Position numbers and translations under genes: made by a program. A stretch of DNA of 64,000 nt from Mycobacterium sp. GA-2829 (GTDB lineage: Bacteria > Actinomycetota > Actinomycetes > Mycobacteriales > Mycobacteriaceae): assembly GCF_001499965.1 (NCBI RefSeq), contig NZ_LQIT01000008.1, positions 1 to 64,000 on the forward strand, written 5' to 3'. How positions within the stretch are numbered: position 1 is the stretch's first letter; every line of letters begins with the position of its first letter. The notes under the pieces were generated by a model that was given only the letters and a program-made list of their open reading frames with translations, was not told the DNA's origin and searched no databases. Shown one piece after another: positions 54,809-64,000 of the stretch.

Positions 54809-55953
54809 AGCGCGACCATCGGATCGTCGTCGACGCTGAGCCGGTAGCCGCGTTTGACCACCGTGGACACGATCTGCTTGTCGCCCAACGCCGTTCGCAG
54901 CCGCAGTACCGCGGTCTCGACGGCGTGGGTGTCGGTGCCGCTGCCGGGCAGCGCCCCGAGCAGATCGGTCCGCGACACCACCGCACCGGGCCGGTGCGCG
55001 AGCGCGCGGATCGTGGCCATCCCGGCGGGCGAGAGCGACTTCACGACACCGTCCACCAGGACGCAGGTGCCGCGGATCTCCAGCAGATGGCCGGCCACCC
55101 GCACGGTGCGGGCCTGCAGCAGCGGGAGTTCGTCGGTGATGTGGCGGGCGAGCGCACCGAGCCGCATCCGTTCGGGCGCCGAGGTCGGCACCCCCAGCCG
55201 CACCAGCGGACGGGCGGTGACCGGGCCGACGCACATCGCGTGCACGTTGGTGCGCAGCGCGGTCAGTACCTGGTCGACGACTCCCATCTCGGTGGCGCGC
55301 ATCAACACCGATGCCACCGCGGGTGCGGAGGTGAAGCTGACGGCGTCGAACTTCTCCTCGGCGATACCGGCCACCAGCTGGTCGAACTCGCCGTTGCGGG
55401 GGGCGGGCCGCCAGCGGTAGACGCGGATCGGGACGACGTCGGCGCCCGCAGCGCGCAGTTCGTCGAGGAACTCGGGGAACGGGTCCCAGTCGTCGGTCGC
55501 CCCGTGCAACTGCACGGCGATGCGGCGCCCGGCGATCCCACCGTCGAGCAGGTAGCGCAGCACCTCTCGGGAGGACTCCGAATCCGGTGACCACTCCTCG
55601 GGCAGACCCGCGGCGCGTAGCGCGCCGGTGGCCTTGGGCCCGCGAGAGACGATGCGAGCGCGTTCCAGCGCCGCGGTCAGTTCGGCGGCCACCCCCCAGC
55701 CGTCGGCGGCGGCGATCCAGCCGCGCAGGCCGATGCCGGTGGTGGCGATGACGATGTCGGGCGGCTGGTCGATCAGCGACTGGGTGTGGCCGCGCAGTTC
55801 GTCGTCGTCGGGCAGCGGGACCATGGCGATCGCCGCCGCGCTGGTGACGGTCGCGCCGCGTCGCCGCAGCAGGGCGCTGAGCTCCTCGGCGCGTCGGGCG
55901 GATGTCACCGCCACCCGGAATCCGGTGAGCGGTGCCCAGTCAGGCTCACTCAT
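54805..55953 (-). CDS. Uroporphyrinogen-III synthase-like protein with winged-helix DNA-binding domain
   Basis: About 382 aa (Rv0260c is 381). Residues 1-265 are HemD-like (FRVAVTSARRAEELSALLRRRGA; DAVSFTSAPAVASVL). Residues about 285-382 form an OmpR-type winged helix (SLSPAGMATIRALAHRPGAVVSRTDLLGAL...VVKRGYRL). It is most likely a transcription factor sensing a tetrapyrrole intermediate or acting with nitrite reductase regulation, rather than a plain enzyme. ATG 55953 matches the orthologue N-terminus; longer upstream frames are shadows of narK. Coupled to the chelatase. Confidence 0.88.
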   Translation of the reverse strand: MSEPDWAPLTGFRVAVTSARRAEELSALLRRRGATVTSAAAIAMVPLPDDDELRGHTQSLIDQPPDIVIATTGIGLRGWIAAADGWGVAAELTAALERARIVSRGPKATGALRAAGLPEEWSPDSESSREVLRYLLDGGIAGRRIAVQLHGATDDWDPFPEFLDELRAAGADVVPIRVYRWRPAPRNGEFDQLVAGIAEEKFDAVSFTSAPAVASVLMRATEMGVVDQVLTALRTNVHAMCVGPVTARPLVRLGVPTSAPERMRLGALARHITDELPLLQARTVRVAGHLLEIRGTCVLVDGVVKSLSPAGMATIRALAHRPGAVVSRTDLLGALPGSGTDTHAVETAVLRLRTALGDKQIVSTVVKRGYRLSVDDDPMVAL

Positions 55954-56021
55954 GTGTTCTGTGTATGCAGGTCGTGTTTCTGATTCGTTTCGGCCCCGTT
56001 GCCATGGAATTGCGGGGGCGG

Positions 56022-57413
56022 TCATGCCCGCGCGAGGTCGGTCTGCGGCGCCCGCCGCACCGCGGAGTCGCCGGGGCGGCGCACGTACCTCGTCCAGGTT
56101 ACGACGGAGGCCAGCACATAGAACGCGGCGAAGATCCAGAACGCCGAGGTCGCCGAACCGCTGGACAGGTAGGACTGCCGCAGGGCCAGGTTGATGCCCA
56201 CCCCGCCGAGCGCGCCGACGGCGCCCGCGAAGCCGATCAGCGCCCCCGACATGGCGCGCGACCACGCGACCCGGACCTCCTCGGTCGCGTCCAGCGACCG
56301 GCTGCGGGCCTCGAAGATCGACGGGATCATCTTGTACACCGAACCGTTGCCGATGCCCGACAGCAGGAACAGGGCGATGAAGCCGATGACGTAACCGATC
56401 ATCGTGGCCGCGGTCGCCGCACCGGCGCTGGCGTCGTCGAGCGTGCTGACGGTGACCAGGACCCCGGCCGCGAGAATCATGCCGGCGAACACCGCCAGCG
56501 TGACGCGGCCACCGCCGATGCGGTCGGCGAGCTTACCGCCGTAGACCCGCGACAGGGAGCCCAGCAGCGGGCCGACGAACGCGATCTGCGCGGCGTGCAG
56601 CGACGCCTCGGCGGGGCTCTGCCCGCCGGCGACGAAGTTGATCTGCAGCACCTGGCCGAACGCGAACGCGAACCCGATGAACGACCCGAACGTGCCGATG
56701 TAGAGCAGCGAGATCACCCACGTATCCCGTTCGCGCAGAATGTCTTTCATCGCACTGAAGTCGATCTTGTGCTGCTCCAGGTTGTCCATGTACAGCGCGG
56801 CGCCGATCCCCGCCACGGCCAGCGCCACCAGGTACACCGCGCACACCCAGTAGGGCTGGCGGTTACCCGCGATCGCGATGACGAACAGACCCACCAGCTG
56901 GATCGCGGGCACGCCGATGTTGCCGCCGCCGGCGTTGAGGCCCAACGCCCAGCCCTTGAGCCGCTGTGGGTAGAAGGCGTTGATGTTGGTCATCGACGAG
57001 GCGAAGTTGCCGCCGCCGAAACCGGCCAACGCCGCGCACACCAGGTACGGCCACAGCGGCAGACCGGGATTGGCCAGCAGCACCATGGTGCCCAGTGTCG
57101 GGATCAGCAGGACGAACGCCGAGAACACCGTCCAGTTGCGGCCGCCGAACCGGGCGGTGGCCAGCGTGTAGGGAATCCGTAGGCAGGCGCCGACCAGGGT
57201 GGCGGTCGCCCCGAGCAGGAATTTGTCGCCTGCGGTGAACCCGTAGACGGCCTCGGGCATGAACAGCACCATGACCGACCAGATGGACCACACGGAGAAG
57301 CCGATGTGCTCGGCGACCACCGACCAGATCAGGTTGCGGCGGGCGATGTGTTTGTTACCGGCTTCCCAAGCGACGGTGTCCTCGGGATCCCAGTCGGTGA
57401 TGCGGTGCGACAT
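56022..57413 (-). CDS. narK3: Nitrate/nitrite transporter, MFS (NarK3-like)
   Basis: About 463 aa major facilitator with 12 hydrophobic segments and the nitrate-porter signature region GFGGGNFASSMTNINAFYP and GLNAGGGNIGVPAIQL. It imports nitrate or exchanges nitrite for the NirBD pathway. By order it is Rv0261c (narK3). It precedes the HemD-regulator and chelatase on the same strand (68-base gap), so the three may be cotranscribed. Confidence 0.9.
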   Translation of the reverse strand: MSHRITDWDPEDTVAWEAGNKHIARRNLIWSVVAEHIGFSVWSIWSVMVLFMPEAVYGFTAGDKFLLGATATLVGACLRIPYTLATARFGGRNWTVFSAFVLLIPTLGTMVLLANPGLPLWPYLVCAALAGFGGGNFASSMTNINAFYPQRLKGWALGLNAGGGNIGVPAIQLVGLFVIAIAGNRQPYWVCAVYLVALAVAGIGAALYMDNLEQHKIDFSAMKDILRERDTWVISLLYIGTFGSFIGFAFAFGQVLQINFVAGGQSPAEASLHAAQIAFVGPLLGSLSRVYGGKLADRIGGGRVTLAVFAGMILAAGVLVTVSTLDDASAGAATAATMIGYVIGFIALFLLSGIGNGSVYKMIPSIFEARSRSLDATEEVRVAWSRAMSGALIGFAGAVGALGGVGINLALRQSYLSSGSATSAFWIFAAFYVLASVVTWTRYVRRPGDSAVRRAPQTDLARA

Positions 57414-57479
57414 GGCGGCAACGGTAGGAAGCGTTCATTACCCCGACGCTGCCCGCGATGACTCGTGCGTGAAATTCCG

Positions 57480-57507
57480 CTCACCGGCACCGGCGTTCCG
57501 GTGTGAG
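57480..57507 (-). terminator. Hairpin after aac(2')
   Basis: CACCGG-CGTT-CCGGTG (57488-57503) with an outer CTCA/TGAG pairing across a 4-base bulge, immediately after the acetyltransferase stop on the minus strand. No U-tract. Confidence 0.45.
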
Positions 57508-57508
57508 G

Positions 57509-58093
<585 letters not shown>

Positions 58094-58128
58094 CTACCAG
58101 CGCGGCGTGCGGGTCACAACGGCAACGC

Positions 58129-59073
58129 TCAGGTGATCGACCAGAACTCGAGCAGCGTGCGCACCGCCGCCACCAGCGGCAGCGGTTGGTCGAGCATCGG
58201 GTGGTGTCCGGCCTCGGCGAGTTCGACGAACGGACCGCGCAGCTGCAGCATCGAGCGGATCTGTTCGGCCATGTCCGGCGCCACGATGCCGTTCTCACAC
58301 CGCAGGTATCCGACGCGGCACGGCAGCCGGGTGAAGGTGTCGCCGACGAGCTGCTGTTCGTCGGGACTCTGCGCGAGCAGATCGCCGCCGAAGATCTCCG
58401 GGTCGAACTTCCACACCCAGCCGGCCTCGGTGTTGCGTACCGACTGCCTGGCGATGTGTCCGGCGATGTAGGGCAGCGAGACATCCTGTGCAGGAACGGC
58501 TTTGAACCGGGCGAGGATCTCTTCCTCGGACCGGTAGCCGGGGCTGTCCCGCCGCCGGTTGCGCAGCCGGTTCTCCTCGGGCGCCCGGTCGCGCAGCGGG
58601 GAGTCGATGATCAGGACGCTGTCGATGTCGGTGCCGTGCCGGATGGCGGCGGCCGAGGTGACCCAGCCGCCCATGCTGTGGCCGACGATGGTGGGCCGTG
58701 CCGACGAGCGAGAGACGTCCGCGGCGGCGAGTACCTCGCGGGCCCACAACGACACCGCGTAGGTGGGGCGGGTACCGCTGTCGCCGTGTCCGCTGAGGTC
58801 GGGCGCGATGACGTGATGGGTACCGGTGAAGAACGGTGCGATGTGATCCCACCACCCGGAGTGGGCGCCGCCGCCGTGCACGAACACCAACGGCGGATTG
58901 TCCGGGTCACCCCAGGCCCGCACGTGGACGGGACAGTCGGCGACCTCGATCGTGTGGTGGTGCGGCTGCTGTCCGAGTGCGGTGGTGAACCAGTCCGGGG
59001 GTTCGGTCGACGCCGCAGGGGCCGCGCGCCGTCCGCGTCGGAACAGGCCACTCACCGGGCTATTCTGCACCAT
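58129..59073 (-). CDS. Alpha/beta hydrolase
   Basis: About 314 aa. Oxyanion region [13 protein letters not shown], nucleophile Ser in VGHSMGGW, Asp around VAPDMAE and His in EAGHHPML. An esterase, lipase or haloalkane-type hydrolase of unknown substrate; no signal peptide. Its 5' end overlaps pxpC by 14 bases, so it belongs to the leftward pxpB-pxpC transcript. Confidence 0.85.
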   Translation of the reverse strand: MVQNSPVSGLFRRGRRAAPAASTEPPDWFTTALGQQPHHHTIEVADCPVHVRAWGDPDNPPLVFVHGGGAHSGWWDHIAPFFTGTHHVIAPDLSGHGDSGTRPTYAVSLWAREVLAAADVSRSSARPTIVGHSMGGWVTSAAAIRHGTDIDSVLIIDSPLRDRAPEENRLRNRRRDSPGYRSEEEILARFKAVPAQDVSLPYIAGHIARQSVRNTEAGWVWKFDPEIFGGDLLAQSPDEQQLVGDTFTRLPCRVGYLRCENGIVAPDMAEQIRSMLQLRGPFVELAEAGHHPMLDQPLPLVAAVRTLLEFWSIT

Positions 59074-59950
59074 TCCGGAACGGCCTGCGCGGACGCGACC
59101 AGTGCAGCCGCACGGTCTGACCGGGGCGGGCCTGCGATGCCCTGTCGATGTCGTCGTCGACCACGACGCCGACCACGGGGTAGCCGCCGGTGACCGGATG
59201 GTCCGGGCCGAGGATGACCGGGAACCCGTTGGGCGGCACCTGAATCGCCCCGCGGGTGGCGCCCTCGCTGGGCAGCTGCCGGTCGGGTCTGCGGTACTCC
59301 AGCGGCATCCCCACCAGACGCATCCCGACGCGGTCGCTGCGATTGGTCACCTGCCAGTTGGTGCGGACCAGTATGTCCGGGTCGACGAACCAGTCGTCCC
59401 GAGGGCCGGGCACCACGCGAAGCTCGAGCACGTCGTCGTCGAATGCCGCCACCGGCGCCTGGTCGACCTCCGGGAAGTCCTCGGTGTGCTCGCCGACCGG
59501 TAACACGTCGCCGGGGGCCAGCGGTTGCGGGCCGATCGCCGACATCACGTCGTAGCTGCGTGAGCCGAGGACCGGCGCCACGTCGAATCCACCGCGTACC
59601 GCCAGGTAGCTGCGCAATCCGGAGTACGCCACCCCCAGGGAGATCACGTCGCCGTCCTGCGCGTAGTGAATACTGTTGATGCCGAAGGGCTTTCCGTTGA
59701 CGGCCGGATCGGTGTCCGCGCCCGTGACCGCGATGGCGACGTCACCACCGCGCACCCGTGCGGTGAAGCCGCCCAAGGCGATTTCGACCGTCGCCCGGTC
59801 GGCGGGGTTGGTCACCAGGCGGTTGGCCAGGGTGTGCGAACGGCGGTCCGCCGCACCCGAACGGGTGACGCCCAGGTGCGCGAGGCCGGGTCGGCCGAGG
59901 TCCTCGACGAGCGCGAGCGGACCCGTCCGGAGGATCTCCAGCTCGGTCAT
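59060..59950 (-). CDS. pxpC: Biotin-dependent carboxyltransferase / 5-oxoprolinase subunit C
   Basis: About 296 aa PxpC (KipA) domain: [27 protein letters not shown] at the N-terminus, [15 protein letters not shown], and [17 protein letters not shown]. With PxpB and PxpA it forms an ATP-dependent 5-oxoprolinase. The ATG at 59950 has GGAGGTGAC directly before it and lies 2 bases after the pxpB stop. Rv0263c-like. No pxpA is in the window. Confidence 0.88.
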   Translation of the reverse strand: MTELEILRTGPLALVEDLGRPGLAHLGVTRSGAADRRSHTLANRLVTNPADRATVEIALGGFTARVRGGDVAIAVTGADTDPAVNGKPFGINSIHYAQDGDVISLGVAYSGLRSYLAVRGGFDVAPVLGSRSYDVMSAIGPQPLAPGDVLPVGEHTEDFPEVDQAPVAAFDDDVLELRVVPGPRDDWFVDPDILVRTNWQVTNRSDRVGMRLVGMPLEYRRPDRQLPSEGATRGAIQVPPNGFPVILGPDHPVTGGYPVVGVVVDDDIDRASQARPGQTVRLHWSRPRRPFRNGAE

Positions 59951-59952
59951 CG

Positions 59953-60609
59953 TCACCTCCTCGTCCGGAACTGCACCCACATACCCGGGGTGAGCAGCGC
60001 GGGTCGGTCACGGTCGACATCCCACAGCACCGCATCGGTGCGCCCGATCAACTGCCAGCCGCCGGGGGATTCGCGCGGGTAGACGCCGCTGAATTCGCCG
60101 GCCAGGCCGACGGCGCCTGCGGGCACCTTGGTGCGGGGTTCGGCGCGGCGTGGCACGCGCAGTCGTTCGTCACCGCCGACCAGGTAGGCGAAACCCGGTG
60201 CGAATCCGTCGAATCCGACCCTCCACAGCGAGCCGGTGTGAGCGGCGACCACCTCGTCGGCGGTGAGTCCGGTCAGCCGGGACACCTCGTCGAGGTCGGG
60301 CCCGTCGTAGACGACGTCGAGCACGACATCGGCCTCGCGCTTGCCCTGGGAGGCCGCTTCGGTGACCTCGGCGGGGTCGACGTGCAGGGCGGTCAGTCGC
60401 TGTCGGGTGTGGCCCAGGTGGCGCGGTTCGTCGAGTTTGACCAGGACGGTTCGCGCGCCGGGGACGATGTCGACGACGCCGGGCAGATCGGCCCCGCGAA
60501 TGGCGTCGGTCCAGGCCAATACCTCAGCGCTGCTGTCGAACTCGAGCAGCAGCGCATGGTCGCCGTAGTCGAGCAGTGAGACCTTCGCGTTCATCGGTGC
60601 TGCGGTCAT
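59953..60609 (-). CDS. pxpB: 5-oxoprolinase subunit B
   Basis: About 218 aa PxpB (KipI) protein with a cyclophilin-like C-terminal domain: [47 protein letters not shown] and [15 protein letters not shown]. Rv0264c-like. The ATG at 60609 is preceded by TAGATT, which would suit a leaderless start; the ATG at 60594 is an alternative. First gene of pxpB-pxpC-hydrolase. Confidence 0.88.
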   Translation of the reverse strand: MTAAPMNAKVSLLDYGDHALLLEFDSSAEVLAWTDAIRGADLPGVVDIVPGARTVLVKLDEPRHLGHTRQRLTALHVDPAEVTEAASQGKREADVVLDVVYDGPDLDEVSRLTGLTADEVVAAHTGSLWRVGFDGFAPGFAYLVGGDERLRVPRRAEPRTKVPAGAVGLAGEFSGVYPRESPGGWQLIGRTDAVLWDVDRDRPALLTPGMWVQFRTRR

Positions 60610-60656
60610 ACCCAAATCTACCGCCGGGTAACGTCGCCGCGGGTTCGATCTGAGGC

Positions 60657-61337
60657 TCAGACCGCGGGCTCGTAGGTGGGTTCCCGGCGTTTGATCGCCG
60701 CGATCACCCGGTAGGTGACCGGCAGCAGCAGCGCCTCGATCACCGTCTTGTAGATCCAGCCGATCGCAGCGTAGACGGCGAAGGATCCGATGTTGCCGAA
60801 TCCGATGATGGGCGCGGCGATCGCGCAGAAGACCAGCGAGTCGGCGAACTGCCCGACCACGGTCGACCCCAGCAGCCGTGCCCACAGGTGCCGTTCCTTG
60901 GTGCGCTGTTTGATCCGCACCACCACCCAGGCGTTGACGAGTTGGCCGACCAGGAAGCCGGACAGTCCCGCGACCGCCAGCCCGGTGATCGCGGCGACCG
61001 TACTGGCCAGCGCCTCCTGGTTGGTGTAGTCGGGCGCGCCGGGCAGTCGCACCGTCGTCCACAGCACCACCACCGCGAGGGCCTGCATCGCGAAGCCGAT
61101 GAACACCGCCCGGCGCGCGGCGCGGAAGCCGTAGACCTCGCTGAGCACGTCCCCGATGACGTAGGTGAGGGGGAAGACGAGGAAGCCGCCGTCGGTGAGC
61201 AGCGGTCCGAACGCCACCCCCTTGGTGGCGGCGACGTTGGAGATCAGCACCAGCCCGGTGAACACCGCGACGAGTGTGGGGTAGTACGCCGAACCGATGG
61301 TCGCCGAACCGCGGTGATCTGTCGCCGTGCCGGTCAT
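60657..61337 (-). CDS. Queuosine precursor transporter (YhhQ/VUT family)
   Basis: About 226 aa with six membrane helices. Family features: [30 protein letters not shown] and [13 protein letters not shown]. YhhQ proteins take up preQ0/preQ1 for tRNA queuosine. ATG 61337 has GAGAGA 8 bases upstream; a GTG at 61343 is possible. It is 12 bases after fecB2 on the same strand. Confidence 0.87.
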   Translation of the reverse strand: MTGTATDHRGSATIGSAYYPTLVAVFTGLVLISNVAATKGVAFGPLLTDGGFLVFPLTYVIGDVLSEVYGFRAARRAVFIGFAMQALAVVVLWTTVRLPGAPDYTNQEALASTVAAITGLAVAGLSGFLVGQLVNAWVVVRIKQRTKERHLWARLLGSTVVGQFADSLVFCAIAAPIIGFGNIGSFAVYAAIGWIYKTVIEALLLPVTYRVIAAIKRREPTYEPAV

Positions 61338-61349
61338 CGGCACATTCTC

Positions 61350-62315
61350 TCAGGCCAGGATCTGCGCCAGCAGCGGCGGCAGTCGGTCGGCCACCAGCGG
61401 GTAGGACAGCGGCGAGGCGAACGCGATCGCTCCGGCGAGTTCCTTGTCGGTGAAGATGGTGCGTCCGCCCGCGACGGCCTTGAGTCCCGAGATCGCGGGA
61501 TCGGCCAGCAGTGCGGCCTGTTCCTGTTCGCTCTCGGTGGTCCAGATGAGCACGTCGGCGGCGTCGAGCACCGCGGCCATCCGGTCGCGGGGGATCAGCG
61601 GATCGCCCGGGTCGGCGACGGTGAAGCCCATCTGGGTGAGGAAGTCGGTGCGCCAACCGGGCGGCACGGCCTGCACGCTGTCGCGGTAGAGCGGGCCGCG
61701 CAGGAGCAGGGCCTTCTTCCCGTTGAACTGCGGGTTCGACGACGCCGCGGTGGTGAACTTCTCGTCGACGCGGGCGATGATGGAAGCCATCTCGTCGGCC
61801 TTGAACACCGCCTGCCCGACGATCGTGGCCTGTTCCTTCCACGGTTCGAAGAAGGCGTCGGTGCCGCTCTGGGCGATTGTCGGGGCGATCTGCGACAGCG
61901 TGGCGTAGGTGTCGGCGTCGAGGCCGGCGTTGACGGCGACGATGAGGTCGGGGTTGAGGCCGCGGATGGCCTCGATCTGGATGCCGTCGGCGAGGGTGAG
62001 CACGGTCGGCTGGGCGGGGCCGAGTTGGGTTCGCGCCCATGGCCATACGCCGAACGGTTCGCCGCCGAACCAGTCGGTGACCGCGATCGGCACGACGCCG
62101 ACGGCGAGCAGGTCGTCCTGTTCGGTGAGCCCGGCGCTCACCACCCGGGTGGGCGGCTGGGGGATACGGGTCTCGCCGAAGGCGTGGGTGACGGTGACCG
62201 ACCCGTCCTTGGCGACGGCGCCCGGTTTGGCGTCCCCGCACCCGGCGAGCGCGGTCGAACCGGCCAGTGCGGCGGCCGCCGTCAGGAAGGTGCGCCGCGA
62301 CCAGGCAGATGACAC
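61350..62315 (-). CDS. fecB2: Iron-siderophore substrate-binding lipoprotein FecB2
   Basis: About 321 aa. A Tat signal (SRRTFL at residues 6-11) runs into a lipobox LAGC with Cys26, so it is an exported lipoprotein. The class III periplasmic-binding fold follows ([44 protein letters not shown]). Order and length match Rv0265c (FecB2), linked to siderophore or haem-iron uptake. No ABC permease gene is next to it. GTG start. Confidence 0.88.
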   Translation of the reverse strand: MSSAWSRRTFLTAAAALAGSTALAGCGDAKPGAVAKDGSVTVTHAFGETRIPQPPTRVVSAGLTEQDDLLAVGVVPIAVTDWFGGEPFGVWPWARTQLGPAQPTVLTLADGIQIEAIRGLNPDLIVAVNAGLDADTYATLSQIAPTIAQSGTDAFFEPWKEQATIVGQAVFKADEMASIIARVDEKFTTAASSNPQFNGKKALLLRGPLYRDSVQAVPPGWRTDFLTQMGFTVADPGDPLIPRDRMAAVLDAADVLIWTTESEQEQAALLADPAISGLKAVAGGRTIFTDKELAGAIAFASPLSYPLVADRLPPLLAQILA

Positions 62316-62331
62316 GCGGCGAGCGTAACCG

Positions 62332-63438
62332 CTAACCCACCTCGAAGCCGCTGAACAACACGAGCGCGAGCCCGAGTGCGACGACGATGTTGACCACGGT
62401 GGCCGAGGCGAACACCGCGACCGGACGCCACCCCGCCTCGCGCAGGCCCTTGAGCGAGAACTCCAACCCGATCGCGACGAACGCGAAGATCAGGAACCAG
62501 GTGCGCAGGTCGTTGACCGTGGAGATGGTGGCCTTGTCGCCGCCCCACTGCAGGTACAGGGTGCCGATGACCGACGCCGCGATGAACCCGAGCACGAACT
62601 TCGGGAAGCGCTCCCAGAACTGGCCGATGGTGGGCTTGGCCGCGGTGTTCCGTTCGACCTTCAGCGCGAAGTAGGCGGTCAGCGCGATCGCGACGATCCC
62701 GATGAGCGCGTTCTGGGTGGTCTTGACGATGGTGGCGATCTGGAGGGCGTCCTCGCCGGCGAGCGCGCCGGAGGCCGCGACGGCGGCGGTGGTGTCGATG
62801 TTGCCGCCGATCCACGCGCCCGCGACCGCGTCGGGCAGGCCGAACACCCGCGCCAGCCAGGGCAGCAGGAAGATCGACGGGAGCGCGAACGCGATGACCA
62901 GCGAGGCGGCGTAGGCGAGTTGTTCGCGTTTGGCCTGCACCGCACCTGCGGCGGCGATCGCCGCGCTGACCCCGCAGATCGACACCGCCGACGCGAGTAG
63001 CGCGCGCAGTTTGTCCTCCAGTCCCAGGCGGCCGCCGAGCCACCAGGTGAAGCCGAACACGATCGAGATCAGCAGCAACGCCTGGACGATGGCCGGGCCC
63101 GCCGCGGTGACGAGGACCTTGAGGTTGATCGACGCCCCGAGCAGCACCAGCCCGGTCTTGATGAAGAACTCGGTGCGGAAACCTCGAGAGAGCGCGTCCC
63201 GCAGTGCCAGCCGGCTCAGCGCCGCGTTGCCGAGGAGGCCCAAAGCGATTGCGTAGACCGGGAACTCGATGGACTTGGCGACGCCCTCGAAGGCGGTGCC
63301 GTCCGCCCAGCGGGGCACCTGGGCCTCGAGGAAGCGGGTGGCCCCGCCGAGTGCGAGGACCACGAGCACTCCGGCGACGGCGTAGCCGATCCCCGACGTG
63401 CGGTCGTCGGGTTCGGTCCGGGTGATCTGCTCGCTCAC
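62332..63438 (-). CDS. YeiH-family putative sulfate exporter
   Basis: About 368 aa with about 10-11 hydrophobic segments of the YeiH/UPF0324 family: IKTGLVLLGASINLKVL, ICGVSAAIAAAGAV, WIGGNIDTTAAVAASG and ATIVKTTQNALIG. Substrate not firmly known in any member. The start is GTG at 63438, overlapping the stop of a 29-codon membrane-peptide frame (GTGA), so the two are coupled. Confidence 0.85.
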   Translation of the reverse strand: MSEQITRTEPDDRTSGIGYAVAGVLVVLALGGATRFLEAQVPRWADGTAFEGVAKSIEFPVYAIALGLLGNAALSRLALRDALSRGFRTEFFIKTGLVLLGASINLKVLVTAAGPAIVQALLLISIVFGFTWWLGGRLGLEDKLRALLASAVSICGVSAAIAAAGAVQAKREQLAYAASLVIAFALPSIFLLPWLARVFGLPDAVAGAWIGGNIDTTAAVAASGALAGEDALQIATIVKTTQNALIGIVAIALTAYFALKVERNTAAKPTIGQFWERFPKFVLGFIAASVIGTLYLQWGGDKATISTVNDLRTWFLIFAFVAIGLEFSLKGLREAGWRPVAVFASATVVNIVVALGLALVLFSGFEVG

Positions 63439-63524
63439 GGGATCACGCTGCCAGGGATGGCGCCGACGAGTACGAGCGCGAGCAGGGCGAGGCCGACGAT
63501 GACGGCGAGCCAATCCTCGTTCAT
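63435..63524 (-). CDS. 29-aa single-pass membrane peptide coupled to the YeiH transporter
   Basis: ATG at 63524 to TGA at 63435, product MNEDWLAVIVGLALLALVLV followed by GAIPGSVIP: a short acidic N-terminus and one hydrophobic helix. The stop overlaps the transporter GTG as GTGA. TAGCTT lies 9 bases before the ATG, fitting a leaderless start. Size and layout recall accessory peptides such as KdpF, but it is not KdpF. It may stabilise the transporter (inference). Confidence 0.6.
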   Translation of the reverse strand: MNEDWLAVIVGLALLALVLVGAIPGSVIP

Positions 63525-63587
63525 GCGTGGGCAAGCTACCGGCGCCCGTGGGTGCGGGCACCGGTTGTGCTCACCGTGAGGCGAACC

Positions 63588-64000
63588 TCAGGAGTGGGCG
63601 AGCTTCTTGTTGACCAGGCGGGTGAGCCACGCGGGGGAGAACCGGGCGCCGGTGGCGAGGACCTTGGACTGCGCACCGACGGGGAAGTGCACCTGGTGCA
63701 GCGCGCGGCGCAGCGCCGACGGTTCGACCGCGGCGACGATGGCGTCGGCGATGTCCTGTGCGGTCAGCCGGATGCCGAGCGAGTCGGTGGTGCCGGTCTT
63801 GATGTTGTCGGTCATCGCGGTCTGCACGTACAGCGGCCACATCGCGATGACCCGGATGCCGTACCGGCTCCACTCGAGGTCGAGGGCCTCGGTGATCCCG
63901 CGCACGAAGAATTTCGTGGCGCTGTAGTTGGCGAGTTCGGCCTGACCGTAGATGGCGCTGGCCGAGGCCAGGTTCACCACAACCGAGCCGGGGGTGTTCC
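63588..64000 (-). CDS. Short-chain dehydrogenase/reductase, N-terminus cut by the window end
   Basis: The C-terminal ~137 residues of an SDR: the catalytic Ser in NLASASAIYG and YSATK (Tyr-x3-Lys) are present, then IRVIAMWPLYVQTAMTD. The cofactor-binding half lies beyond base 64000. Ends with a basic tail LTRLVNKKLAHS. Substrate unknown. Confidence 0.85.
   Translation of the reverse strand, partial: NTPGSVVVNLASASAIYGQAELANYSATKFFVRGITEALDLEWSRYGIRVIAMWPLYVQTAMTDNIKTGTTDSLGIRLTAQDIADAIVAAVEPSALRRALHQVHFPVGAQSKVLATGARFSPAWLTRLVNKKLAHS

Overview
The window looks like a contig end from a fast-growing, non-tuberculous mycobacterium (Mycolicibacterium-type). GC is high throughout, GTG and TTG starts are common, and the gene order follows the M. 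tuberculosis Rv0238-Rv0265c interval as I remember it: TetR, htdX, fabG4, fadA2, fadE5, flavin reductase, sdh operon, Rv0250c, hsp20, nirBD, a sirohydrochlorin chelatase, a HemD-like regulator, narK3, aac(2'), pxpC/pxpB, fecB2. No rRNA, tRNA, insertion sequence, prophage or CRISPR array was seen. Bases 1-123 are G/C homopolymer noise, probably an assembly or sequencing artefact.

Layout. (1) 0.3-9.5 kb: an amine/amino-acid cluster. A leftward operon encodes a glutamine-synthetase-like ligase, an APC permease, a FluG-type amidohydrolase and an Orn/Lys/Arg decarboxylase. A convergent Fe-type alcohol dehydrogenase lies at one end, and a divergent class II glutamine amidotransferase plus RpiR regulator at the other. 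(2) 8.8-16.9 kb: a fatty-acid block (TetR, O-methyltransferase, secreted protein, htdX, fabG4, fadA2, fadE5) with repeated 14-bp operator-like palindromes at the fabG4/fadA2 and fadE5 promoters. (3) 17.2-21.2 kb: one very large signalling protein fusing a Ser/Thr kinase, a class III nucleotide cyclase and a STAND/AAA ATPase with a helical-repeat tail. A CRP-like site lies just beyond its 3' end. (4) 21.3-40.7 kb: a glycolipid locus matching the trehalose polyphleate (TPP) genes of non-tuberculous mycobacteria: bimodular polyketide synthase, PapA3-like acyltransferase, MmpL10-like transporter, FadD23-like fatty acyl-AMP ligase, secreted PE-PPE-domain acyltransferase and Gap-like membrane protein. 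Relative to M. tuberculosis, blocks 3 and 4 sit between the fadE5 and Rv0245 orthologues. (5) 40.8-45.4 kb: flavin reductase, a small 53-aa gene, and sdhC-sdhA-sdhB (Sdh1). (6) 45.5-49.8 kb: PEP-mutase-family enzyme, Hsp20 with a HAIR/HspR-type operator, and a partner-switching pair (STAS protein; GAF-SpoIIE-HATPase protein). (7) 49.9-57.4 kb: nitrite assimilation (nirB, nirD, chelatase, HemD-regulator, narK) with an embedded DUF2231 / GAF-ANTAR divergent pair carrying SigF-like promoter sequences. (8) 57.5-64 kb: aac(2')-type acetyltransferase, alpha/beta hydrolase, pxpC/pxpB, queuosine-precursor transporter, fecB2, a YeiH transporter coupled to a 29-aa membrane peptide, and a truncated SDR.

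Working together: the polyketide synthase would build the acyl chain, FadD23 prime it, PapA3 begin acylation of trehalose, MmpL10 export the intermediate and the PE-PPE protein finish acylation outside the cell. Nitrite reductase needs sirohaem, which explains the chelatase and HemD-like genes beside nirBD. Gene-name assignments rest on motif, length and order recognised by eye; no database search was run.
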